From positions 44,330 to 108,329 of IMG/VR virus record IMGVR_UViG_3300020186_000001: a stretch of 64,000 bases of DNA; one strand, written 5' to 3'. Positions 9,277 through 16,443 of the stretch are shown here, piece by piece; the stretch's first letter is position 1; the number at the start of each line of letters is the position of its first letter. The translations under genes and the position numbers were made by a program. The notes beneath the pieces were generated by a model that saw only the letters and a list, made by a program, of their open reading frames with translations, was not told the DNA's origin and did not search any database. Origin of the DNA: a virus.

Positions 9277-10254
9277 ATGAAAACCTTGTTTCTAGTTCTT
9301 TTGCCCTTAATCACTAGCTGCGGTTGGGGACCATTCAAGAGGAAGCATGAGCAAGCAGACTCCACAACTCAAGGTCTTGACTTACTCGCCTCCAAAAAGC
9401 GACTCTACTGTGAACTGTCCAAAGACGCTTATGATAAAAAAGGGTATGTCGTTGCAAAATGCGACGGCTTATTATTCACAAGCCTGCGGGGGATTGGCTG
9501 CCAAGATGCTGATGTCAGAGCTTTCGAAAGCACAGATAGACCAGGAAGATGGTACAGAAGTCCAACGCATGATTGTTTTATCCCTTCTCAGGTGAATGTG
9601 GACAATGGAGCAAACTCCACTATCTCAAAAGACATGATACTCGGTCTCATGAACAACCTCTGGTATACTAAGAATCTAGCTGCTGTTGATCGAACTATTG
9701 AGTACGGCAAATCTCATAGCTGGATTATGGGCGAAGCCAAGGATGAAGCAACTGTCGCAAGCAAATGTGCGTTGTCTCCTGGCCTTATTTCAAACCTCTA
9801 CGATATGCAGAGTAAACTGAATGGATCAGGACTTAATATTACTGCTCCAAGCTCAGAGGACGATGCTGTTGGAGTCAACACTGGATTCAGAGCACACTTG
9901 GATGTTCTACACGTCATTTTTTCCGGCTCTTTGTATGGTGCTATTAACGATATTCAAATCTCGACGTTGAAGAACCAGGCTAAAAGAATGCCTCGCAATG
10001 CTATGTATCAAGCTGCGAAATCAGCTTATGACGGTGGAGATCAGTCTGCGGCAGTGTCTCTTTTGATGGATGAGAAAAGATTTCCTGCGGATCGTCTCCC
10101 GACATCTGCTGAATTTTGTTCAGATTACTTGTGGACAGATGATGACACCCCTAAAGATTGGGAGCCATGTCCCGATGGTAAGACTATCTATGAAGGACTT
10201 GACTTCATCATAGCCGCTTCAATTGCGGATGGATCATTCTTTAAGAGGCCGTAA
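9277..10254 (+). CDS. Predicted phage lipoprotein, 325 aa
   Basis: The N-terminus is a lipoprotein signal: a short hydrophobic stretch and lipobox LITSC with the lipidated cysteine at residue 15. The mature part has about nine further cysteines and no recognised domain. It starts 2 bases after the broken fibre end and abuts the next small gene. Phage lipoproteins at the junction of fibre and lysis genes often act in superinfection exclusion (receptor blocking) or as outer-membrane lysis factors; here this is inference. Confidence 0.6.
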   Translation: MKTLFLVLLPLITSCGWGPFKRKHEQADSTTQGLDLLASKKRLYCELSKDAYDKKGYVVAKCDGLLFTSLRGIGCQDADVRAFESTDRPGRWYRSPTHDCFIPSQVNVDNGANSTISKDMILGLMNNLWYTKNLAAVDRTIEYGKSHSWIMGEAKDEATVASKCALSPGLISNLYDMQSKLNGSGLNITAPSSEDDAVGVNTGFRAHLDVLHVIFSGSLYGAINDIQISTLKNQAKRMPRNAMYQAAKSAYDGGDQSAAVSLLMDEKRFPADRLPTSAEFCSDYLWTDDDTPKDWEPCPDGKTIYEGLDFIIAASIADGSFFKRP

Positions 10255-10455
10255 ATGAAACTCATCATCGATAGAGAAAAAACTGTCGATGAAGCTGAGA
10301 AGCGGAAAGCTAAGAACGCAGATCTTATTGCAAGAATGAAGGCTGGCGAATCAACCTCTCTTTATAGCCCTCAAGCAACATGGTTTCCTCCTAGACCTAT
10401 AATCGAAAAAGACAAAGATATAGTTAAAAAGCTTTTTGAGGTTGAAGATGAGTAA
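10255..10455 (+). CDS. Small charged hypothetical protein, 66 aa
   Basis: It begins directly after the TAA of the lipoprotein gene and overlaps the next start by 8 bases, so it is part of the same operon. The sequence is lysine and glutamate rich, with a proline-containing tail (FPPRPIIEKDK). No domain is recognised. Confidence 0.6.
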   Translation: MKLIIDREKTVDEAEKRKAKNADLIARMKAGESTSLYSPQATWFPPRPIIEKDKDIVKKLFEVEDE

Positions 10456-10879
10456 CGAGATACTACTCACCATAGCTAAAGACTACGGCCCGATATTTCT
10501 GTCGGTAGTTGGGACCATCCTTCTCGCAGTGCTCAGTGGTATCGGCTGGATGGTTGGCTACATCTGGAAGAACGAAAAGAAAAATATCAAAACAATCGCA
10601 GATGGTTTCAAAAGCTTAGCCGAGTCTTTCACCGTTCTTGAAAAACAGAACATCTCAGAACATGGTAAACTATGGGATATCATACAACAGCAGAGAGCAG
10701 AGCTTGGCATCCATATCAGAAGTAATGATCATTTGAAATCAACGATCATGAACCTGGAGGGAATTGTTAAATCGCAGCAAGAGACCTTGTTTAAACACGT
10801 TGAGAAGATTACGAGAGTTGATTCTAAGCTTGAGGCGATATTCAGACACCTCGATGCACCAAAAAGAGCTACAGATTAA
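10448..10879 (+). CDS. Membrane-anchored coiled-coil protein of the lysis cassette, 143 aa
   Basis: ATG 10448 is preceded by GAGG. One transmembrane helix spans residues 13-35 (FLSVVGTILLAVLSGIGWMV), followed by a long charged helical region ending at the C-terminus. This topology matches phage haemolysin-XhlA-like or i-spanin-like proteins. With three further small membrane proteins downstream it suggests a holin/spanin role. Confidence 0.55.
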   Translation: MSNEILLTIAKDYGPIFLSVVGTILLAVLSGIGWMVGYIWKNEKKNIKTIADGFKSLAESFTVLEKQNISEHGKLWDIIQQQRAELGIHIRSNDHLKSTIMNLEGIVKSQQETLFKHVEKITRVDSKLEAIFRHLDAPKRATD

Positions 10880-10924
10880 TTCAAAATGACCGATGAACAA
10901 CTAACTTTAATTTGGAGGTTTTTT

Positions 10925-11317
10925 ATGAAAGCTGCATTTTTCGCATTGGTATTTCTAAGTCTAGCCGATATCGCACTGGCTGCTGATGTCATTGCAACCG
11001 TTGCACCAGTTGAGGCTGCTCCAAGTATGTTCGCTGGCATTCTTGCTATGATTATGAATCCAGCAATGATGGCAAAGATCGTTGCAATGATGGTTGGCCT
11101 TCAATTGATCCTTCGCGGTATGGCTGAAGGCTTAACCAAGATCTCGGTTTATACCGACAACAACTGGGATAACAAGATTTCTGGGATGCTTTCTGAAGCT
11201 GCATGGCTTCTTGGATCAATCCTTGGCAAGTTCGGATACAGCGAACCATCAGAAGTCTCCAAATACAAAGTAGAACTGGCACAAGAAAAATCAGTCGCAC
11301 AAGCTCCTCAGAAATGA
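10925..11317 (+). CDS. Small membrane protein with signal peptide, holin-like, 130 aa
   Basis: I chose ATG 10925 because GGAGG lies at 10914-10918; an earlier ATG at 10886 lacks a ribosome site. A Sec-type signal (residues 1-20, ending LADIALA) precedes a hydrophobic, methionine-rich stretch (MIMNPAMMAKIVAMMVGLQL). The stop overlaps the next start (ATGA). The size and hydrophobic pattern suggest a holin or pinholin, but the signal peptide is unusual for one. Confidence 0.5.
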   Translation: MKAAFFALVFLSLADIALAADVIATVAPVEAAPSMFAGILAMIMNPAMMAKIVAMMVGLQLILRGMAEGLTKISVYTDNNWDNKISGMLSEAAWLLGSILGKFGYSEPSEVSKYKVELAQEKSVAQAPQK

Positions 11318-11601
11318 GCGAACAACCGGTTCAAGAGGCTGTGAAAAAACCACTCTCAACTGCACAGTTGGGATTGAGTCTTCTTTCTTTCATGGAGAAG
11401 TTCGGTCTTGCAGTCCTAATTGGCTTGTTAGAGCTTGCGAGGATTAAGCAGAAAAAAGCTGAGAACTCGTATGCTCTTGAAAAAACAAAAGCCGAAGTGA
11501 GGGAGAAGCAAGATGCGGTTGATAAGAGAATGGCAGAGAAGAGTGATCGCGATGTTATTACTGATTTCCTACAGTCCGATGACAAAGGCTCAGGAAGCTA
11601 G
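11314..11601 (+). CDS. Rz-like inner-membrane spanin candidate, 95 aa
   Basis: ATGA overlap with the upstream gene fixes the start. A hydrophobic segment near residues 27-42 (FGLAVLIGLLEL) is followed by a long charged coiled-coil-like helix (KTKAEVREKQDAVDKR). The next gene starts inside this one in another frame, the nested arrangement typical of Rz/Rz1 spanin pairs. The hydrophobic segment is not at the extreme N-terminus, so the assignment is tentative. Confidence 0.45.
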   Translation: MSEQPVQEAVKKPLSTAQLGLSLLSFMEKFGLAVLIGLLELARIKQKKAENSYALEKTKAEVREKQDAVDKRMAEKSDRDVITDFLQSDDKGSGS

Positions 11602-11854
11602 CTCGGTATCGTTTGACAAGCCTCTTCTTTGTCTTGATTCAAGAGATCAAACAAAGATCTCAAAAGCAATTAAAGATCTTTTGAAATGTCAAATTGATCT
11701 TGATGCTAAAAATAAACTCATTGATGAAAGATTGATCACCTATCAAAACACGCCAACGACTACATGGTGGCAAGAGCCTTCTGTGATCGTTGGCGGAGTA
11801 ACTGTCTCATTTTGTTTGGGTGCGCTAGTTGCTTATTCGATGACTCGCAAGTAA
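11513..11854 (+). CDS. Secreted/membrane protein nested in the Rz-like gene, 113 aa
   Basis: The gene begins 89 bases inside the preceding gene with an AGGGAG site. A basic N-terminus and hydrophobic stretch (VIAMLLLISYSPMTKA) look like a Sec signal peptide without a lipobox cysteine. A second transmembrane helix ends the protein (GGVTVSFCLGALVAYSM). An N-terminal signal plus a C-terminal anchor resembles unimolecular spanins, while the nesting resembles Rz1. Confidence 0.5.
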   Translation: MRLIREWQRRVIAMLLLISYSPMTKAQEASSVSFDKPLLCLDSRDQTKISKAIKDLLKCQIDLDAKNKLIDERLITYQNTPTTTWWQEPSVIVGGVTVSFCLGALVAYSMTRK

Positions 11855-11883
11855 AATTGCTACATCATTCTTCTTTCAGATTG

Positions 11884-12162
11884 CTATCCTCCTTGGAGTG
11901 CTTCGATGCTATCGGAGCATTCTTTTTGAGACTCCTTTACAATCTCTGACATCTCTTTTAAAAACGACAAGTGAATACCAAGTGTGTCTACAACGTCTTT
12001 TACAGCTTTCGCAGTTAGTGGAGAGATAAGCAGATACTCGTCGATGACTTTGATAAGACTAGAATTCGCAGCTTCAATAAAAATGATCGCATCATTTAAA
12101 TGATCTTGATGCTCATCACCCTGCTCTTGCTTCTCAACCCAAATCTCTTTCATACGTCCCAT
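11884..12162 (-). CDS. Hypothetical helical protein, 92 aa
   Basis: I chose the ATG at 12162, which has GAGG five bases upstream. The protein is mostly helical (AIIFIEAANSSLIKVIDEY) and acidic, with no recognised domain. It is the last gene of the leftward arm and converges on the lysis cassette. Its final codons contain the rightward terminator. Confidence 0.6.
   Translation of the reverse strand: MGRMKEIWVEKQEQGDEHQDHLNDAIIFIEAANSSLIKVIDEYLLISPLTAKAVKDVVDTLGIHLSFLKEMSEIVKESQKECSDSIEALQGG
11897..11927 (+). terminator. Rho-independent terminator of the lysis cassette
   Basis: AGTGCTTCGAT pairs with ATCGGAGCATT (11 bp, with G-T wobbles) around a GCT loop, followed by CTTTTTG. It lies about 40 bases behind the last rightward lysis gene, inside the 3' coding end of the convergent leftward gene. 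Confidence 0.75.
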
Positions 12163-12185
12163 AAGCACCTCAGTTGTTGCGAAAT

Positions 12186-12305
12186 TTAACGCTCCATATC
12201 GCTATCTTGGGCATCCGACACCTTGCCGGAATACCAGTCTTCAAATCCTTCTTCGCAGTCGCCAGACTCAACCAACTCTTCCCATTCCAAATATAATTCG
12301 TCCAT
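12186..12305 (-). CDS. 39-aa acidic microprotein, family member A
   Basis: ATG 12305 has AAGGAG upstream. The sequence follows the pattern L-x2-W-x2-LV-x-SG-x-C-x3-FE-x-WY (SGDCEEGFEDWY). The 39-residue product at 19479-19598 has the same length and pattern, so the two are paralogues. Function is unknown. Conservation in two operons with good ribosome sites argues that both are real. Confidence 0.65.
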   Translation of the reverse strand: MDELYLEWEELVESGDCEEGFEDWYSGKVSDAQDSDMER

Positions 12306-12319
12306 TTTAGTCTCCTTGT

Positions 12320-12532
12320 TTAAGAGCCGACTTTGTCTTCAAGTTCAAGATTGCAAGCGAGCTGCGAGTCGAGAAATTTGAAATTTTGAAGATCAGCGTC
12401 TGCGCTTTCGCGATCCCGGTACAAGCCCAAAACTTCGAACTTGCCGTTTAGCTCACTCCATAACTCGTATCGCATCGACTTGTCTTCGCTTCCGACGGCG
12501 ATCATCAAGCTGTATGTCCTGTAGGTCTTCAT
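12320..12532 (-). CDS. Hypothetical small protein, 70 aa
   Basis: AAGGAG precedes the ATG. It is a beta/alpha protein (RYELWSELNGKFEVLGLY) without recognised domain. It is the first gene after the conserved promoter block at 12582-12625 and leads a three-gene leftward unit of microproteins. Confidence 0.65.
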   Translation of the reverse strand: MKTYRTYSLMIAVGSEDKSMRYELWSELNGKFEVLGLYRDRESADADLQNFKFLDSQLACNLELEDKVGS

Positions 12533-12581
12533 CGCGTTCTCCTTTGTGTGTGTTTGCTTGGTTGTTGTATCTTTTACATAC

Positions 12582-12625
12582 TAATACATCGTACTTTTTC
12601 GTATTAAACTTTAATAAATCTTGAT
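12582..12625 (-). promoter_or_regulatory. Conserved leftward promoter block, copy 1
   Basis: Read leftward, TAAAGTTT, then ATACGAAAAA, then GTACGATGTAT followed by an AT-rich -10-like TTAGTAT. The same block occurs at 16134, 17315, 18095, 20242 and 20806 (leftward) and 27753 (rightward), each 35-95 bases before a gene. It precedes the 12532-12162 microprotein unit. Confidence 0.7.
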
Positions 12626-12670
12626 ACATCAATCACATCATAAGGTTACGGTCTGTTGAAATCGTAAAAA

Positions 12671-12705
12671 GAAAAAACCCCGTAAGATGTTGATCCTACG
12701 AGGTT
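12671..12705 (-). terminator. Strong leftward rho-independent terminator
   Basis: Read leftward, a perfect 13-bp stem (with two G-T pairs) closes a CAAC loop and runs into TTTTTT. It ends the 13194-12749 unit and is followed immediately by promoter copy 1, a clean operon boundary. Confidence 0.85.
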
Positions 12706-12748
12706 CATTCCGGTGGTTCTTAGTGGCTAAACGGAGAGCACCGGAAAT

Positions 12749-13045
12749 CTATGATTTAGTTAGCTTTTTCTTGGCCAACCTGAATCTTGGGTTCTTAAGG
12801 CTTTCTAGCTTCTTGAAATAGGCATCCTTATTCACGCCCATCCCAGCCTTAAAGCATCGTCCTTCAAAATCACATGTTCCGCAAGTATTGTTCTCAAACT
12901 CCCAGAACCCGAAACACGATCCATCGACTGCCTTCAAATGTAGAGAGGACCGGACAATTGCAGCATTCAGGTATTCAACAGTGGCTTCTGGCAGAACTGG
13001 TATTCCACGAGCTTCACAATATTCAATCAGTTGTTTCTTGTTCAT
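12749..13045 (-). CDS. Small zinc-binding, SAP/HeH-like protein, 98 aa
   Basis: The ATG at 13045 overlaps the upstream stop (ATGA); a TTG at 13063 is an alternative. The N-terminal 35 residues (KKQLIEYCEARGIPVL) resemble a SAP/HeH helix-extended-loop-helix, often DNA or RNA binding. A central cysteine cluster (CFGFWEF, then CGTCDFEGRCF) suggests a metal site. A strong terminator follows. Confidence 0.55.
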   Translation of the reverse strand: MNKKQLIEYCEARGIPVLPEATVEYLNAAIVRSSLHLKAVDGSCFGFWEFENNTCGTCDFEGRCFKAGMGVNKDAYFKKLESLKNPRFRLAKKKLTKS

Positions 13046-13194
13046 GGCTTCGTTATTTTGCAACGCCTACAGTAATTAACTTTAACTACACTGCTATCGA
13101 CTCTCTTGAACTTGTGACCTAAGATCATGCAAAGGTACTCTGCCAACTCGTCGAACCAGTCTCTCCTTACTCGGCTTGATTTTAAAATACTCAT
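13042..13194 (-). CDS. DUF1660-like small phage protein, 50 aa
   Basis: ATG 13194 has AGGGGG upstream and abuts the CobT-like stop. The pattern LxCMILGHKFKR then NYCRRCK matches the compact C-x-L-x-GHK...YCxRC layout of DUF1660-type phage proteins. The stop overlaps the next start. The function of the family is unknown; four cysteine/histidine ligands suggest zinc. Confidence 0.6.
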   Translation of the reverse strand: MSILKSSRVRRDWFDELAEYLCMILGHKFKRVDSSVVKVNYCRRCKITKP

Positions 13195-15018
13195 TCATCC
13201 CCCTACAATTTTGGCCAGCTTTCGCATAGCATCTTTTGGCAAATCCTTTACGTTTTTAAGAACTATGTAATCAGAATAGAAGTGCTTAACTGAGTCAGTT
13301 TCGATACCTATTCCGATACATTCAATGCCTGACTTTTCAATAAGCTTAACCTTGTTCTTAAGATCGGAGCATAAGATGCCGCGATTGCCGTCACCTGTTG
13401 ACGGTTCACCGTCACTTAGGACTAGGAGTATTTTACGCTTCTCTTTGCGATTGCCAACCCGCTTCGCTGCCCAAGACACACACTCGCCATCAGGGTTCTG
13501 GACTCCAACGAAGAGGCTTTCAATGCCGCTTAAGGATTGAGTATCAAATGACTTGAAGACGTGAAGCTCAAGCCGCTCTCTGGTGCGGTTGAATCGACTT
13601 ATATCGGCCTTGCGAGCCATGTTTATAACATTGCGGTCATCTTCCGAGTAGAACCCTGTCACTTCAAAGGGTATCTGAAGGTCTTTCAAAGCCTCTGCCA
13701 TCGCGACGCAGGCCATCTTGGCAGTTCTCATTCTGCCAACCATTGAGCCAGACATATCGACTAGAATCTCAACTGCAACATTGTTGGTCTCAGTCTTAGT
13801 GAACGATTTAAAGACTCTTCTGTTGTTAGGATTGACAAGCATTTTGTTGAGACTACGTGCGTCAATCCTGCCTCGCTCTTTGTCCGAGGTCCACTTTGCA
13901 TCTTCTTTGACTTTTAGAACACGCTCAAGTTGGGACTTGATCGGTGCAACAAGTGAAGCGACATCCTGCTTTAATCTTGCGTAGGCTTTTGCATCACCCT
14001 TGCCGCTATGATCTGTAACCTTGTCAAATCTAGTAGTGAGAGGGATGGATCGTGAGCCTTCAAATATCGGACTCATCACACCGCGAGCAGTTTCTTTGAC
14101 TTCTTGCTTAATTGCATCTTTGATCTCTTTATTGATGAGACTGTGAATGTCATGGACGTGCTCATCAAACTTAGAATCTTTTGCATCAGGCTTCTCATCA
14201 AGCATCCTTCTTATTGCGGAAGGGCGACCACTACTGTCAGATAGCTTCTTCCCTTTCTTTGGACTACTTTCGCCTTCACTGGGAGTCTCACTTGAGCCTT
14301 CTCCTTCTCCTTCTCCTTCTCCTTCTCCTTCTGGACTTTCACTTTCAGGATCACCTCCGGTAGAGTCACCTTTTTCGCCTTTTCCTGAATCCTCTGGTTT
14401 CGACTCTCCATCTTTGGAGCTTTCACTACTTTTTTCTTCACGTTCTTTTTCCTCTTCTTTCCCAATCAATCGAACAATTTCTTCAGTAGCAACTCGAAGC
14501 TCAACAGTTGAATTGCAAGCTCCAAGGACGCTGGCCTTCTCACGCACAGCTTCTATATACCTTTTAGTATCCTTGTCAATACGAGGTTCTAAGCCTTCCA
14601 TCATATCTGAGACGGCAAGTATGATCCTCACCAGCGGAGCGATCTCACTCCACTCATCGCTAATTCTTTTGCGAAGCTTCACATTGAGAGGATTTATATT
14701 GAAGGCAGTGCCAGGAAACTCATTAATAATCGCCTTCTCAATACGATTGTCTTCAGCCGCATTCAGCATGATCTTATGAAAGTTTGAAATCACATATTTA
14801 ATTTCATCCATTTTAGTGAACTTGCAATGAGCGACCTCGTGATCAAGATAGCCGTTCAGGTCTGCCCTTAGTTCTGGAGTGATATTAGTGAAGCTTGGGA
14901 GCACAATCTTTTTGCCGTCAGTGTAAGCCCCACTGCCTTCAAAGATCACATCAATATGGTATTGGCGAGCAATGATACGAGCAATTTTCTCAAGAGAGGA
15001 TTCAAATAAGTGACTCAT
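13195..15018 (-). CDS. CobT-like VWA-domain protein with HExxH motif, 607 aa
   Basis: ATG 15018 has GGGAGG upstream; two earlier in-frame starts lack it. The N-terminal domain holds HEVAH at 60-64, a zincin-like motif. A highly acidic, serine/glutamate-rich linker follows, then a C-terminal von Willebrand A domain with MIDAS residues DMSGS at 421-425 and a late SDGEPSTGD. The layout matches CobT of cobaltochelatase and its phage relatives. The partner CobS-like ATPase is directly upstream and the two probably form a ring AAA-VWA machine. No CobN or other cobalamin gene is present, so a protein-remodelling, metal-insertion or proteolytic role is as likely as chelation. Confidence 0.8.
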   Translation of the reverse strand: MSHLFESSLEKIARIIARQYHIDVIFEGSGAYTDGKKIVLPSFTNITPELRADLNGYLDHEVAHCKFTKMDEIKYVISNFHKIMLNAAEDNRIEKAIINEFPGTAFNINPLNVKLRKRISDEWSEIAPLVRIILAVSDMMEGLEPRIDKDTKRYIEAVREKASVLGACNSTVELRVATEEIVRLIGKEEEKEREEKSSESSKDGESKPEDSGKGEKGDSTGGDPESESPEGEGEGEGEGEGSSETPSEGESSPKKGKKLSDSSGRPSAIRRMLDEKPDAKDSKFDEHVHDIHSLINKEIKDAIKQEVKETARGVMSPIFEGSRSIPLTTRFDKVTDHSGKGDAKAYARLKQDVASLVAPIKSQLERVLKVKEDAKWTSDKERGRIDARSLNKMLVNPNNRRVFKSFTKTETNNVAVEILVDMSGSMVGRMRTAKMACVAMAEALKDLQIPFEVTGFYSEDDRNVINMARKADISRFNRTRERLELHVFKSFDTQSLSGIESLFVGVQNPDGECVSWAAKRVGNRKEKRKILLVLSDGEPSTGDGNRGILCSDLKNKVKLIEKSGIECIGIGIETDSVKHFYSDYIVLKNVKDLPKDAMRKLAKIVGG

Positions 15019-15019
15019 G

Positions 15020-16090
15020 TTATTTGCCTCCCGCATTGCCAATCATGACACGTTGAATAATACCTTTGATCACTTCCGCATCCTCTGGACTAATCTTATT
15101 CAAAATTGAGGTTTGGGCTGCTTTCATAGGATCACGGTATCGCACCATGAGCTTTGCCCAATCAAGCATCCTGCGAAGTGAGAACGTGCATTGTATCTCT
15201 TCTTTGTTGAAAGACTCTCGAATCATGCCAGCGACTTTGACAATCACTGTTGCGATCTTGACAGTCAACTTTGGGACAGAAGCAACAAGGACTTTGGCCT
15301 CTTCATCGGCTGGCAGATAATTGACGTGATAGACGCTCCAACGATCAAGGAAAGCTTCATTCATTAGATTAGTGCCTTGATACAAAGACCTGAATTGAGA
15401 CATACACCCAACCGTATTGGCTGTTGCAAAAACTCTAAACTCAGGATGAGCGTGAACAACTTCGTGATCTCTTTCTTTTAACATCAAGGCACCGCTTGGC
15501 TCTAAGACGCTATTAAGAACTGAGAGGATCTCTTGCCCTGCAAAGTCAATCTCATCGAGAATCATCCAATAACCCTCACGCATGGCTTTCGGCAGCACCC
15601 CGTCAACCCATACCATCTCGCCACCACGAACGCTCCACATGCCTACGAAATCAGAGATTGTCATTTGACCGTTTAAATTGACTCGAATAAGATTGTTCTT
15701 AGTGCGAGCTGCGATCTGCTGAATGATGGAAGTTTTGCCACAGCCAGTGTGACCTGTTAGCATGATTCTTCTGTTCTCCAAGATGTCAGTGCAAATATCA
15801 CTGGCAAAATCAGAGAAGAAGAAAGCCTCATTTATGGCTGGGACAAAAACGCTGCCATTCGCAAGCGGCATCTCAACATCACCAATCTTAATTGAGTCTT
15901 CTGACACGGCATCACTCCCACTCCAAACAACCTGGGTTTCATCGACATCGAACTTAAGCATATACCATGCAAGGATTCCATCTGCGAACTTGGAACCCTC
16001 TGGATGGCCAGCGTGCTTCTTCTCGATGTGATCAACTAGATCATCCGATTTGAAATCACAAATTTTACAACTCAAATGCTTCTTACTCAT
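15020..16090 (-). CDS. MoxR/CobS-like AAA+ ATPase with N-terminal zinc finger, 356 aa
   Basis: ATG 16090 has GGGGAG upstream. Residues 8-26 form a C2H2-like finger (C8, C11, H21, H26). The AAA+ module has Walker A GHTGCGKT at 113-120, Walker B MILDEID at 176-182 and a FATANT sensor-1 segment. The C-terminal lid is about 100 residues long. This is the MoxR/CobS branch, which works with VWA proteins; the adjacent CobT-like gene is the expected partner. The zinc finger is an addition compared with bare chelatase subunits. Promoter copy 2 lies 44 bases upstream. Confidence 0.85.
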   Translation of the reverse strand: MSKKHLSCKICDFKSDDLVDHIEKKHAGHPEGSKFADGILAWYMLKFDVDETQVVWSGSDAVSEDSIKIGDVEMPLANGSVFVPAINEAFFFSDFASDICTDILENRRIMLTGHTGCGKTSIIQQIAARTKNNLIRVNLNGQMTISDFVGMWSVRGGEMVWVDGVLPKAMREGYWMILDEIDFAGQEILSVLNSVLEPSGALMLKERDHEVVHAHPEFRVFATANTVGCMSQFRSLYQGTNLMNEAFLDRWSVYHVNYLPADEEAKVLVASVPKLTVKIATVIVKVAGMIRESFNKEEIQCTFSLRRMLDWAKLMVRYRDPMKAAQTSILNKISPEDAEVIKGIIQRVMIGNAGGK

Positions 16091-16133
16091 ACAATGTTCT
16101 CCCCGTTTAGCCTTGGTTTTAGAACTTACATTG

Positions 16134-16173
16134 TAATACATCGTCATATTTTGTATGAAACTTTAGGGAATCT
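16134..16173 (-). promoter_or_regulatory. Conserved leftward promoter block, copy 2
   Basis: Read leftward it gives TAAAGTTTCATACAAAA, then TGACGATGTATTAC and a -10-like ACAATG. It sits between the 16175 stop and the AAA ATPase start, so the AAA/VWA pair has its own promoter. Confidence 0.7.
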
Positions 16174-16174
16174 G

Positions 16175-16429
16175 TCAACTAGCTTTACTGACTAGCTTAT
16201 TTTGCTTAACAAATTCATCCATTCCGAACGCTAGTAGGATTAGGACTGCCTCGGTTTTACTGACTTTCCGCGATCCTGGACCTCTTTGAGCCTCCAAGAC
16301 CTTGATCGCTTGATCAATAAAGTGCTCTTGCTTCTCATTCAAACGAATGGTCAGCATTCTGATTTTCAATTCATCGTGCTCAATCACATTCTTGGCTTTC
16401 ATACTCTTGCTCCTCTTTACATATTTCAT
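16175..16429 (-). CDS. Ribbon-helix-helix-like small protein, 84 aa
   Basis: AGGGAG precedes the ATG. A basic N-terminus is followed by MLTIRLNEKQEHFIDQAIKV and a second helical stretch starting RKVSKTEAVL, the strand-helix-helix pattern of ribbon-helix-helix DNA-binding proteins. It lies just behind the HDAC-like gene in the same unit. An autoregulator of the leftward operons is a reasonable guess. Confidence 0.5.
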   Translation of the reverse strand: MKYVKRSKSMKAKNVIEHDELKIRMLTIRLNEKQEHFIDQAIKVLEAQRGPGSRKVSKTEAVLILLAFGMDEFVKQNKLVSKAS

Positions 16430-16443
16430 GAAACACTCCCTGT

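Noticed and set aside
10886-10924. N-terminal extension of the holin-like gene from ATG 10886
   Set aside because: It lacks a ribosome site, and the extension would bury the signal peptide and the GGAGG that serves ATG 10925.
14147-14779. A 210-codon rightward frame rich in Ser-Pro repeats
   Set aside because: It is the antisense of the acidic glutamate/serine linker of the CobT-like gene; repetitive GAA/TCT-type sequence leaves the opposite strand open. There is no ribosome site.
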